In this document: positions 42,586 to 50,785 of the stretch, one piece after another
Position numbering within the stretch: position 1 is the first letter of the stretch
Layout of the letters: each line of letters starts with the position of its first letter
Origin: Planctomycetota bacterium
GTDB taxonomy: Bacteria; Planctomycetota; Phycisphaerae; Phycisphaerales; SM1A02
DNA length: 64,000 bases
Assembly: GCA_021414025.1 (NCBI GenBank)
Contig: JAIOPG010000002.1
Coordinates: forward strand, 62,001 to 126,000
Direction: 5' to 3'
Program-made: the position numbers and the translations under genes
The notes under the pieces: generated by a model
The model's database searches: none
The model's input: the letters and a program-made list of their open reading frames with translations, nothing else
What the model was told of the DNA's origin: nothing

Positions 42586-43677
42586 ATGGATAACTTGCCT
42601 TCACCTCCCTGCTCGACCGAATCGCAATGTCCGACCGCGTGCGGTCCAGGCGAATGCCAGCGAACAAGCAAAGTTCGCACATTGCTGGTCACAGGTGCGG
42701 CGGTGGTGATCCTGGGCGTGTTGGTCTGGCAGGGAGTCACATCGGGCGGCAACCCTGATCCGCTGGCGGAGAACATTTCGCCCGCCGCCGCCGTGATGAA
42801 CACCGGCATCCTTGTCTTCCGCGAGGGACTGGAAGCGATCCTCGTGCTCGCCGCGCTGACAGCCAGCCTCGTGCGCTCGGGCCGCGGATACGCCAAGCCG
42901 GTGGCGCTGGGTGCGGGCCTGTCGATTCTCGCGTCGGTGGCCACATGGTTCATCGTGGTCGCGATCATCGACAGCATTAACGCCCCCGCCCTTCATGTGC
43001 AGGCGGCGACTGGCCTGCTCGCGATCGTGGTCCTGCTGGTCATCATGAACTGGTTCTTCCACAAACTTTACTGGGCTGGGTGGATCTGCATGCACGAGCG
43101 CCGCAAGCAGGCGATCATTCACGAGCCGGCACGCAGCGAGCGCGCGATCTTCTGGGGTCTGGTGCTGCTGGGCGTGACGGCGGTGTACCGCGAAGGTTTC
43201 GAGATCGTGCTGTTCCTGCAGAGTCTGCGCCTGCGCGCGGGCGAATCGCCGGTGCTGCTTGGAACAGCGATCGGGCTTGGACTCACAGGGATCGTGGCCG
43301 TGCTGACATTTGTCGCGCAGCGCAAGTTGCCCTATCGCAAAATGCTCATAGCCACCGGCATCATGCTCGGTGCCGTTTTGCTCGTCATGGTCGGCGAGAG
43401 CGCACAGGAACTGCAGCAAGCCGGATGGATCAAGACGACTCCGGTCGGGCTGCCGCTGCCCGAATGGATGGGCATGTGGTTCGCGATTTTCCCGAATGTG
43501 GAAGGGCTTGCGGCACAGGCCATCGCGGCGTTGTTAGTCATTGGATCGTACTTCCTCGCCAAGCGCAGCGGCGGTGGGCGCAGAGGTCGTGGCGAGAAAA
43601 TTCGCACGACCCCTCTAGTGGTCTCAGCCCGCATGTCGTCGGGAAATTCCATGACGATGTCGGCTGCCACGCCATAA
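42586..43677 (+). CDS. FTR1-family iron permease-like protein
   Basis: A 363-residue protein; ATG 42586 follows AAGGTG. About seven membrane segments; two REGxE motifs typical of FTR1/EfeU iron permeases, FREGLEAILVLAAL near residue 80 and YREGFEIVLFLQSL near 200, which bind Fe(III) during transport. The N-terminus has an odd Cys-rich start (CSTESQCPTACGPGECQ) before the first segment. EfeO and EfeB partners are absent. GC content resembles the chromosome, unlike the rest of the element, so it may be captured cargo. Confidence 0.88.
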   Translation: MDNLPSPPCSTESQCPTACGPGECQRTSKVRTLLVTGAAVVILGVLVWQGVTSGGNPDPLAENISPAAAVMNTGILVFREGLEAILVLAALTASLVRSGRGYAKPVALGAGLSILASVATWFIVVAIIDSINAPALHVQAATGLLAIVVLLVIMNWFFHKLYWAGWICMHERRKQAIIHEPARSERAIFWGLVLLGVTAVYREGFEIVLFLQSLRLRAGESPVLLGTAIGLGLTGIVAVLTFVAQRKLPYRKMLIATGIMLGAVLLVMVGESAQELQQAGWIKTTPVGLPLPEWMGMWFAIFPNVEGLAAQAIAALLVIGSYFLAKRSGGGRRGRGEKIRTTPLVVSARMSSGNSMTMSAATP

Positions 43678-43764
43678 ATAAAGCAATGCTTAGATGCCCA
43701 AAACGGTCTACAGCATCTCAGCAATGGATTGCCCCGCTGAAGAGTTTCTTATCCGCAACCGCTC

Positions 43765-43871
43765 TCGACTTTGGTCCATGCGGAGGCTGTCCAAGCGACC
43801 TTGACGGCTCTGGTGAAGTAGATGATGCTGATGGCGGATCGATGCTTCTCGACTTCGGCCCCTGCCAATAG
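43765..43871 (+). pseudogene. Dockerin-like C-terminal fragment
   Basis: About 35 codons end in TAG: ALDFGPCGGCPSDLDGSGE then VDDADGGSMLLDFGPCQ. This matches the end of the secreted protein at 59392-60201 (DLDGSGEVDGGDLG...LDFGPC), including Asp residues of a calcium loop. No start codon, signal or N-terminal domain precedes it, so it is a gene fragment inside the element. Confidence 0.75.
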
Positions 43872-44559
43872 ACAAATCGCAAGGCACGAACCCTTGCAAT
43901 GGCAACATTGGTCAATACCCTATTGGGGTAGGGGCGGGTGCACTTTATAGGTCAAAATGCGGCTCACCCGTGCAATGTCTGCAAGTGGAACGGGTCCTTC
44001 CACGCAAATAATGCTTTTGGGGTCTCTACGATGAGCCATGAAGCGGTATCGAGTTTGTTGGGGGCAAGCCCGAATTATTGCACTTGAAAGGCGCAACTCT
44101 TACAATCCCTCCAGGGGGGTGGGGGGGAACCATGTAAAGAGCGCGCTTTCAGTGGGGGTAGGGGAAGCCGCGCACAGCCGGGGAGGGCAAAAAATAAATC
44201 CGATTCTCCCTGCCACCGTGGATGCCTCTCACTGCGCGCGTGAAAGGATAACGAAGGTTCTTTTTTTGCATTTTCAGCGGGAAATGTTCACGCTTAGCAC
44301 AACTTGAGAGGCGAAATTTCACCTTCAATGGCTTCCTGGACGGTGTGATTCATGGTCGAATCAGGGTATGCGATCAATTTGCCTGGTATCCATTTCATGC
44401 ACTTTTTCTAATTTCAGATATCGCCTATTGCATCCCCGTTGACTCGCCATAAAATCACTGAAATGAGGTAGCGGATTGATCGTCCGCGAACGGCTGGGCG
44501 TGGTTGCGGCGATTCACTCTCCCCGCTGCCACGCCTGGCCGGCCACTAAAGGAGAGTGC
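43872..44559. other. Non-coding stretch of the element
   Basis: No convincing gene is seen. A small frame at 44038-44307 has poor composition and crosses a G-rich run (ggggggtgggggggaacc near 44114). A six-base dyad lies at 44346-44363 (tgattc ... gaatca) and a hairpin (gtggaa...ttccac) near 43986-44004. One TATGCG copy occurs near 44367. The stretch may include the origin or operators of the element. Confidence 0.5.
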
Positions 44560-45642
44560 ATGACACCTAGCGAATGGGACGATTTACGCGAGGATGCGCG
44601 GGAATTTTCCAAGACGAATCCAAAGATGCAGCACACGCTTGTTTTTATCCCAAGTCAAGGGGTGCCGGGCGCGCAGGAATTATTAACCGCATCGTTCGAC
44701 GATGCGCGTGACATTCGGAGCACGCTGCGCTTGCTTGGTATTCCTTGTCCCGGTGACGACGAAGCAGGTATCAAAGGGTTGAAAATGTGGCATCGCCACG
44801 GCCACGGATCGGTTCACACCTTGCTTTGGCCCATTGAGCCGCATACGGAATCCAGCGCCGACTGGAAACGACTGTGGGAAACGCTCTGGGGTTTGATCGG
44901 CAGTCGCGTCGCTACGGTCCTGCCCGACGCCTTTGCCGTTGGCGTCAGTGATGCGCCGACAATCGAGAATGGCGCGTCCGATCCGTCCTGGTTGCTGCAT
45001 TGGCTAGCGTGGCCGGGGCATTTGAATCATCGGCTCGCCAAAGTGAGGTGGCGAGTGTTCCCTTTGAAAAATGGTGCATCTATGACTTTGGATGAACGCT
45101 TCCCCAGCGGGTGTCCGAGCAAAATCTTTGCGAACAGGACTAAGACCGAATTGCAACATGTTCTCCAGCAATACGGTGTCCGAGGGTCGCCACTGGAAAA
45201 TTCCCAACTTACCGATTGGTGGTCAAGCACGATCGACGCCGGCCCCACGCTGGTCGCGGCGATTGATTGGTTGCGGCCGCGTTTGAGTCCCAAAGCGGAT
45301 GGACTGCCCACAGGGAACGAAGGCCGCCAGTTGCCTGAACTGGGGCCGCATGATCGGCAAGCGTGGCAATTGTCAATGATGCAAGGGATGACTCAAGGCA
45401 AAATCGCAGAAGCATTGAACAAGGAACACCGTAAGACCTACAACCAAGGGCAAGTGTCGAGGATGATTGCCCGCGCCAAAGTCCACGCGGAAGCAAATGG
45501 GGTGGACAAATTGGCCGAACAAGTAGCAGGGAAGATCAAACGGCCCATGACGGTTGACCCTGGGCGGCTGAATCTAGGGCCTAGAGTCGATAAGCGAAAC
45601 CCGCGCCCGAGCGATCGGGCGAGGGAAAATGACGACGACTAA
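44560..45642 (+). CDS. Unknown protein with C-terminal helix-turn-helix
   Basis: A 360-residue protein; ATG 44560 follows a strong AAAGGAGAG. The first 250 residues are rich in Trp and His (GLKMWHRHGHGSVHTLLWPI) with no recognised fold; a short Leu/Asp section and TPR-less helices follow. Residues 295-340 (MQGMTQGKIAEALNKEH, YNQGQVSRMIARAKVHAE) look like a sigma- or resolvase-type helix-turn-helix. The end is basic and Asp-rich (RENDDD). Possibly the element's initiator or master regulator, since TATGCGCT repeats begin just past its end. Confidence 0.7.
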   Translation: MTPSEWDDLREDAREFSKTNPKMQHTLVFIPSQGVPGAQELLTASFDDARDIRSTLRLLGIPCPGDDEAGIKGLKMWHRHGHGSVHTLLWPIEPHTESSADWKRLWETLWGLIGSRVATVLPDAFAVGVSDAPTIENGASDPSWLLHWLAWPGHLNHRLAKVRWRVFPLKNGASMTLDERFPSGCPSKIFANRTKTELQHVLQQYGVRGSPLENSQLTDWWSSTIDAGPTLVAAIDWLRPRLSPKADGLPTGNEGRQLPELGPHDRQAWQLSMMQGMTQGKIAEALNKEHRKTYNQGQVSRMIARAKVHAEANGVDKLAEQVAGKIKRPMTVDPGRLNLGPRVDKRNPRPSDRARENDDD

Positions 45643-45652
45643 TAGCGCGTGA

Positions 45653-45720
45653 TATGCGCTTAAAAACCCTCGTTTCTTTCGGGGTATGCGCTTGTATGCG
45701 CTGTAATTCTTGAATATGCG
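45653..45720. repeat. TATGCGCT direct repeats, iteron-like
   Basis: Copies at 45653-45660, 45685-45692 and 45695-45702, plus a TATGCG-at copy at 45715-45722, all in the same direction, 10-32 bases apart. They sit between the HTH gene and the first excisionase-like gene, in AT-rich DNA. Such arrays are binding sites of Rep or Xis proteins. Which protein binds is not known. Confidence 0.65.
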
Positions 45721-45768
45721 ATGACTCCAAAGGGAAGCCAATTCGGTTTCCCATTAGGAGCATTTTCA

Positions 45769-45969
45769 ATGAATCAGGAATTTGATCTGTTGACGGCCCG
45801 AGAGTTGGCAAAGCGTTTGCGCGTTTCAACCGATACGGTCCGAGCGTGGGCGAGGCGGGGAGTCATCCCTTCATTGCGGCTGTCACCCAAAGTCATTCGT
45901 TACAAATCCGAAGAAGTGCTGTCCGCGCTTTCGATCAGGTCGGCAAAGGCGGTGTGCCGTGGACAATGA
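45769..45969 (+). CDS. Excisionase-like MerR-type helix-turn-helix protein
   Basis: A 66-residue protein; ATG 45769 follows TAGGAG. LLTARELAKRLRVSTDTVRAW and RRGVIPSLRLSPKVIRY match the winged helix of excisionases and small MerR-like proteins. It probably bends DNA at the attachment site for excision, or acts in replication control. The next gene starts before its stop. Confidence 0.8.
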   Translation: MNQEFDLLTARELAKRLRVSTDTVRAWARRGVIPSLRLSPKVIRYKSEEVLSALSIRSAKAVCRGQ

Positions 45970-46171
45970 ATCAAAAAAGCAAGTTTCTCCAACCCTTGCA
46001 CTTCGCCCAAGGGAAGCGGCCCGTGCGCTGGGAATTGGTCAAAGGAAACTTTGGGAACTGACCAAGACTGGGGTGATTCCATCCGTGCGGATAGGTACAT
46101 GCGTCCTCTACCAAGTTTCGCAATTGGAAGCGTGGCTGACTGCGCGAGCGAGCAAGGCAGGTCAAGAATGA
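45959..46171 (+). CDS. Second excisionase/helix-turn-helix protein
   Basis: A 70-residue protein read from GTG 45959, overlapping the previous gene by 11 bases. LRPREAARALGIGQRKLWEL and TGVIPSVRIGTCVLYQVSQL again show the Xis-type fold, related to but distinct from its neighbour. Two excisionase-like proteins in tandem suggest one for excision and another for gene control. Its stop overlaps the primase start. Confidence 0.75.
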   Translation: MDNESKKQVSPTLALRPREAARALGIGQRKLWELTKTGVIPSVRIGTCVLYQVSQLEAWLTARASKAGQE

Positions 46172-48138
46172 AAGCCTCTCAAGGTGATTGGCTTGCCGTG
46201 AACAAGTCACTTCCATGTCCGATCTGTGGCAAGCCGGATTGGTGCGCTCAATCGGAAAATGGCGCTGTGCGCTGCATGAGAATCAGCGATCCGCCGGCTG
46301 GTTGGCAATTAGTGAAGCGAAATGATGACGGCGGCACGGTGTATCGGCGTGATGGTGAGCCGGATCGACATGCAAACCTTGCCGGCGTGAAAACCAAACC
46401 GGCTAAGAATTCCAGGACTTATTCGACACTAGAAGCAGCGATTGAAGCGGCAACGAAATTTACAGGCGGAGAATTTGTGAAACATTGGTCCTATGAACGC
46501 AGCGAAGGCATAGAAGCATTCATTGTTTGCCGGTTCAATCTGAAAGATGGGTCAAAGCAATTCCGCCCGATTCACAAGTGCGACGATGGCAAATTCATCA
46601 TTGCCGATCCCCCTGGTTTGTTGCCGCTGTATCGCTTGCCGGAATTGCAAGACGCGGCGAGAGTCTATGTATGCGAAGGTGAAAAAGCGGCGGAAGCGGC
46701 ACGGTCAATCGAATTGATCGCAACCACTTCCGCGCATGGATCAAAGAGCGCAGCGAAATCAGACTGGCAACCACTTGCCGGCAAAGATGTAGTGATTCTG
46801 CCGGATAACGATTCCGCCGGCGAGATTTACGCTGCGAATGTGGCGGGCATTCTGCATGGTTTGGGATGCACTGTGCGAATTGTGACCCTGCCGGATTTGC
46901 CAAAGGGAGGCGATATTTTCGACTGGATCGAAGCGCGGGAATGCATCGAATCAGAATCACTGCGCGACGAAGTGGCGTGTTTGGCCGGGGCAGCGCCTGT
47001 CTGGCAACCATCCGAAAATCAATCGCAATCGCAATATGGACGATCTGAACCAATCATTGTGAGGCTTTCGGATGTGGAGCCTGAACAGGTCGCATGGCTT
47101 TGGCCCGGTCGAATCGCACTTGGAAAACTAACGCTGATTGCTGGCGATCCGGGTTTAGGGAAATCATTTCTTACCTTGGACATGGCGGCGAGAGTTTCGA
47201 ATGGGATGCCTTGGCCCGATCGACCCAATGAAGCCAATCCAAGTGGCGGCATTGTGTTACTGAGCGCAGAAGATGATCTAGCGGACACAATCCGGCCACG
47301 GCTTGACGCAGCGAATGCGAATGTGAGCCGAATTCAGGCGCTGAAGGCAATCCGTTCAGTTGGCGGCACTGAGCGCATGTTTAACCTTTCCCGTGACCTG
47401 CCAAATTTGGAAGTGGCGATCAAATTGGTAGGAGATTGCAGGCTTGTAGTGATTGACCCTGTAACGGCGTACTTGGGTGGCGTGGATTCGCATAAGAATG
47501 CAGAGATTCGCGGATTGTTGGCCCCGCTTGGTGAATTGGCGGCGCGGCATCGGGTTGCGGTGGTTGCGGTAACGCACTTGAACAAGAGCGGATTCGGTCC
47601 GGCGATCTACCGGGCTATGGGTTCGCTCGCGTTTGCTGCTGCTGCGCGTGCGGCATGGGCAGTAAGCAAAGACAAAAACGACCCGCTCAGGCGGTTGCTA
47701 CTGCCAATCAAAAATAACATCGCGCCGGATACCGGCGGATTGGCATATCGGATCGAACCTGTGGGTTTGATCGGTTGCCCAGTGGTAGCGTGGGAAGCAG
47801 ACCCGGTGGCGTTAAGCGCCGATGATGCCTTGGCAAGCGATCGCATTGAAGGCGGTAATAGAAACGAACGAAATGATGCTGTGGATTGGTTACGCAAAGC
47901 ATTGGCTGACGGCCCAATGCTGGCGGAAGAAGTGAAGCAGCAGGCCGAACAAAACGGTATTAGTGCGGCAACCCTTCGACGCGCCAAGCGTGAAGCCGGG
48001 GTAGAGGCAAAGCGAGAGGGGTTTGGTCCAGGTGCGAAATGGTACTGGATGCTTCCCGAACACCATAGATGCTCACCCCAACTCATAGATGCTCACCCTA
48101 AAACAGTGAGCACCAATGGAGAAATTGAGCATCTATGA
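46168..48138 (+). CDS. Toprim primase fused to RepA-like helicase
   Basis: A 656-residue protein coupled to the gene before it (ATGA). An N-terminal zinc ribbon (CPICGKPDWCAQSENG) is followed by a Toprim domain (VYVCEGEKAAEAAR; VVILPDNDSAGEIYA), then a hexameric RepA/DnaB-type ATPase: LTLIAGDPGLGKSFLTLDMA (Walker A) and LVVIDPVTAYLGGVDS (Walker B), with AVTHLNKSG as the sensor. The C-terminus has a winged-helix-like segment. It likely primes and unwinds the element for plasmid-like replication after excision. Confidence 0.9.
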   Translation: MKASQGDWLAVNKSLPCPICGKPDWCAQSENGAVRCMRISDPPAGWQLVKRNDDGGTVYRRDGEPDRHANLAGVKTKPAKNSRTYSTLEAAIEAATKFTGGEFVKHWSYERSEGIEAFIVCRFNLKDGSKQFRPIHKCDDGKFIIADPPGLLPLYRLPELQDAARVYVCEGEKAAEAARSIELIATTSAHGSKSAAKSDWQPLAGKDVVILPDNDSAGEIYAANVAGILHGLGCTVRIVTLPDLPKGGDIFDWIEARECIESESLRDEVACLAGAAPVWQPSENQSQSQYGRSEPIIVRLSDVEPEQVAWLWPGRIALGKLTLIAGDPGLGKSFLTLDMAARVSNGMPWPDRPNEANPSGGIVLLSAEDDLADTIRPRLDAANANVSRIQALKAIRSVGGTERMFNLSRDLPNLEVAIKLVGDCRLVVIDPVTAYLGGVDSHKNAEIRGLLAPLGELAARHRVAVVAVTHLNKSGFGPAIYRAMGSLAFAAAARAAWAVSKDKNDPLRRLLLPIKNNIAPDTGGLAYRIEPVGLIGCPVVAWEADPVALSADDALASDRIEGGNRNERNDAVDWLRKALADGPMLAEEVKQQAEQNGISAATLRRAKREAGVEAKREGFGPGAKWYWMLPEHHRCSPQLIDAHPKTVSTNGEIEHL

Positions 48139-48171
48139 ACCCAATGAGCCTTCGATCAATGAGGAAATCCA

Positions 48172-48420
48172 ATGACACTACTTGACAAACAGAAAGCAAG
48201 TGATACAATTGAGCCTATGAAGATCAGCGATGCAGTACGCAAAGCAATCGAAACGAGCGGCATGAGCCGGTACGAACTCGCAAAGCGAAGCGGGGTTTCG
48301 CAAGCGGCACTCTCAAAGTTTGTTAATGGCCGGGGTATGCATATCGCGATCCTGGACAAAATCGCCGGCCCGCTGGGTCTACGGCTGACAGTCAAAAAAT
48401 CCAAACGAAAGGCAGGGTGA
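48172..48420 (+). CDS. XRE-type helix-turn-helix protein
   Basis: An 82-residue protein; ATG 48172 follows GAGGAAA, though an internal ATG at 48217 would give 67 residues. ELAKRSGVSQAALSKFVNG is a clear Cro/CI helix-turn-helix, and the C-terminus is basic (KKSKRKAG). It ends just before the integrase start and could repress integrase or replication. No toxin partner is adjacent. Confidence 0.85.
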   Translation: MTLLDKQKASDTIEPMKISDAVRKAIETSGMSRYELAKRSGVSQAALSKFVNGRGMHIAILDKIAGPLGLRLTVKKSKRKAG

Positions 48421-48423
48421 GTC

Positions 48424-49815
48424 ATGGCAAGCATTTCACGCGATGCAAACGGTACAAAGCGGGTTTTATTTACGGATGACCAAGGCAAGCGCCGCACAAT
48501 TCGGCTGGGCTTGGTATCGACCAAGGCGGCTGAGTCATTCAAACTGCGCGTTGAGGCGCTACGAACCGCTCGAACCACTGGAACACCACTAGACGGGGAA
48601 TTGTCCGCATGGCTGCGCGACCTGCCAGACTCGATGCACACTCGCCTGGTGGGGGTTGGGCTTGTTGAATCACGCGAGAGCGCTGCGACTATCTCGCTGG
48701 ACAATCTTTTGCATCAATTCGATGCGACGGCAATAGTCAAAGACGGCACGCGGGCCGCATATCGACAAACCACGGGAAGCCTGCGCGATTACTTCGGCGG
48801 TCAAGTACCCATTGCCAAGTTGACTACTGCGGATGCGGACGGCTGGCGTAAATCAATTTCCGAATCAAAACTTGCCGTTGCAACCGTTGCCAAGCGTGTG
48901 CATGTCGCCAAGGCAATCTTCAATAAAGCGATCAAATGGGGCATGATTCCAAAAAGCCCATTTGCTGATTTGCGGGCTGGGATGCAGTCAAACCAAGAGC
49001 GGGCGTTTTATGTCACTCGCGAAATGATGACGGCGATACTTGCTGAGTGTCCCGATGACCAATGGAGGGGGATTCTGACGCTTTGCCGCTATGCGGGGCT
49101 TCGCTGCCCGTCCGAATTGGTCGGTTTGAAATGGAGCGATGTGAATTGGGAACTTAGCCGCTTGACGGTTCGAAGCCCCAAGACTGCTGGACACGAAGGC
49201 CATGCCATGCGGTTTGTCCCCATTTCACAAGAGGTCATGCCGATTCTGCAAGCACTGTTTGACGATGCCGAGCCGGGAGCCGAAGCGATCATTCCAAGAT
49301 TGCCCAATTCATCGGCCAACTTACGAACGACTTTCACCAAAATCATCATTCGGGCGGGTCTTAAACCTTGGCCACGGCTTATCCAAAATTTGCGGGCATC
49401 TTGCGCGACTGATTGGGTGGAACGAGTCCCAGCCCATTCAGCCGCACGCTGGCTAGGTCATAGTCCGATGATCGCAGCGCAGCACTACCTTCAAGTTCGG
49501 GATGCCCATTTTGACCTTGTGACGGGCGGCGCAAAAAGCGGCGCACTCAATGTCCAAAATGCGGCGAAGCACCCGTCCGCACACGGACGCGCCGAATCGC
49601 TGAAACAATCAAATGTGTCTTGTTTCTCCGATGCTTTGCGAACAGATACGAAAGTGCGCAGCAGCACGCAAAAACTGGGAATGGGCGGTGGGGGATTCGA
49701 ACCTCCGAAGGCTAAGCCAGCAGATTTACAGTCTGCCCTCGTTGACCACTTGAGTAACCGCCCTGAAATGTCATGCAAACGCCGACGCGAACGTTCAAAC
49801 ATACCGTTCCTTTGA
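48424..49815 (+). CDS. Tyrosine integrase of the tRNA-Tyr element (tail swapped on integration)
   Basis: A 463-residue recombinase in the integrated state. Catalytic residues: Arg227 (YAGLRCPSELVGL), Arg324 in QNLRASCATDW (an Asn replaces the usual His), His346 in WLGHSPMI and Tyr355 in AAQHYLQV. Residues 420-427 are encoded by the attachment core itself (MGGGGFEP), and residues 428-463 come from antisense tRNA-Tyr and flanking DNA, so the natural tail is missing; it is stored at 42276-42485. In the excised circle the protein would be 496 residues. The start follows an AGGCAGGGTGA site. Confidence 0.93.
   Translation: MASISRDANGTKRVLFTDDQGKRRTIRLGLVSTKAAESFKLRVEALRTARTTGTPLDGELSAWLRDLPDSMHTRLVGVGLVESRESAATISLDNLLHQFDATAIVKDGTRAAYRQTTGSLRDYFGGQVPIAKLTTADADGWRKSISESKLAVATVAKRVHVAKAIFNKAIKWGMIPKSPFADLRAGMQSNQERAFYVTREMMTAILAECPDDQWRGILTLCRYAGLRCPSELVGLKWSDVNWELSRLTVRSPKTAGHEGHAMRFVPISQEVMPILQALFDDAEPGAEAIIPRLPNSSANLRTTFTKIIIRAGLKPWPRLIQNLRASCATDWVERVPAHSAARWLGHSPMIAAQHYLQVRDAHFDLVTGGAKSGALNVQNAAKHPSAHGRAESLKQSNVSCFSDALRTDTKVRSSTQKLGMGGGGFEPPKAKPADLQSALVDHLSNRPEMSCKRRRERSNIPFL
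49679..49704. other. attR: right copy of 26-bp core
   Basis: Identical to 42250-42275 and made of the tRNA-Tyr 3' end (plus three bases beyond it). It lies in frame inside the integrase gene and ends exactly on a codon boundary (GAA CCT at 49699-49704). Confidence 0.92.
49682..49763 (-). tRNA. tRNA-Tyr (GTA)
   Basis: The minus strand forms a full class II tRNA of 82 bases: acceptor GGGCGGT/ACCGCCC with discriminator A, anticodon loop CTGTAAA (anticodon GTA) closed by GCAGA/TCTGC, a long variable arm (GGCTTAGCC), and T-loop TTCGAAT closed by GGAGG/CCCCC with one weak pair. No CCA is encoded. The gene is the integration target of the element and is intact. Confidence 0.95.
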
Positions 49816-49866
49816 TCCGCTGGCAACGACGACGCCCGCGGCGAGCCACACGGCCGTTGGCGGCAT

Positions 49867-50736
49867 TCAGCCTGCGGACGAAGCCTTGGCTTCCACCCGA
49901 AAAGTCCTCAGCCAGGCCACCTTGGCCCGCGGCGGATGGCGCTTCGATTTGCGCCGGTCAATCGCCTTGTGCACCAGCCACAGTCCGATCACGACCGCCA
50001 AAGTCACTCCAACCGCGACCATGATCTGATGAAAGATGTCGGTCACGCCGGCCTTGGCCGCGGCATGAAAAGCCAGCCAGCCGATGGCCATCTGCAGCGG
50101 CGCGGAGAAGAGCACGCAGATCCCCTCGACCAGCATGAATTTCCAGGTCGCCATGTGGAGCACACCGCACATGGTGATCACCGGCGTCCGGGTGCCGGGA
50201 ATGAACCGCGCCGCGATCAGCACCACCACGCCGCGCTGGTCGATCTGGTGCTTCACCTCCAGCAGACGCCGCGGATGGAACATGCGCTTGAAGAAGCGGC
50301 TGTGCACGATGCGGGTCCCGAAGGTGCGGCACATCAGGAACCAGCCCAGGTCGCCCAGCACGATGCCGGCATAGGCGGCCAGTGCCAGCTCCCAGAAGAA
50401 CCGCGGATCGTTGGCGGAGATCCAACCCGCCGGGATCAGGATCAGGTCTTCGCTCAGGTGCAGGCCGACGCCGCTGATGATGAAGGCAAAGAAGACCGTG
50501 ATCGCTCCGTAGCGGTCGATGCCCTCGGCGATCCACTTGGGCATTTGCGGGGCGGGAGCGCCGCCCTGATGTTCATCCGACGGAGCCTGCGGATTGGCAA
50601 CGGCGGGGGGCGGGCTTGCAGCCGGTGCCTGCCCCTGATGAACCGCGAGTTCGGCCGGCGAAATCGCGCTCGTCCCCATCGCGGCGAAAAAGAAAAAGAC
50701 GGCGGCCAGACATGCGATGTGGAACGAGCACTTCAT
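49867..50736 (-). CDS. DedA-family membrane protein
   Basis: A 289-residue protein. An N-terminal signal-like segment is followed by a Pro/Gln-rich linker and, from about residue 75, the DedA/SNARE-associated (VTT) domain: FFAFIISGVGLHLSEDLILI, then LGWFLMCRTFGTRIVH and ARFIPGTRTPVITMCGVLHM, the conserved re-entrant loops. DedA proteins flip undecaprenyl phosphate or phospholipids. The Pro-rich exported extension before the domain is not typical. Confidence 0.88.
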   Translation of the reverse strand: MKCSFHIACLAAVFFFFAAMGTSAISPAELAVHQGQAPAASPPPAVANPQAPSDEHQGGAPAPQMPKWIAEGIDRYGAITVFFAFIISGVGLHLSEDLILIPAGWISANDPRFFWELALAAYAGIVLGDLGWFLMCRTFGTRIVHSRFFKRMFHPRRLLEVKHQIDQRGVVVLIAARFIPGTRTPVITMCGVLHMATWKFMLVEGICVLFSAPLQMAIGWLAFHAAAKAGVTDIFHQIMVAVGVTLAVVIGLWLVHKAIDRRKSKRHPPRAKVAWLRTFRVEAKASSAG

Positions 50737-50785
50737 TCGTGGTCCACAGTGTAGGCCGCCGTCTTCAAATTTATGGAGAAGGGAT

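Larger units (their letters stand above)
42250..49704. mobile_element. Integrated element in tRNA-Tyr, about 7.4 kb
   Basis: Bounded by 26-base direct repeats (42250-42275 and 49679-49704) that duplicate the 3' end of the tRNA-Tyr gene. The integrase is adjacent to the intact tRNA, as usual for such elements. The rightward part (44.5-48.4 kb) is visibly poorer in GC than the chromosome, suggesting transfer. Contents: FTR1 permease, dockerin-tail fragment, HTH protein, TATGCGCT repeats, two excisionase-like proteins, primase-helicase, XRE protein, integrase. No capsid or conjugation genes are seen, so it is likely a satellite, plasmid-like or mobilisable island. The outer left fragment carries the missing integrase tail. 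Confidence 0.9.

Noticed and set aside
43986-44004. Intrinsic terminator in the element (gtggaa...ttccac)
   Set aside because: Stem is short with no U-tract; kept only as a small hairpin.
44038-44307. 89-codon frame in the element's G-rich region
   Set aside because: No ribosome binding site, poor composition, crosses homopolymer G runs.
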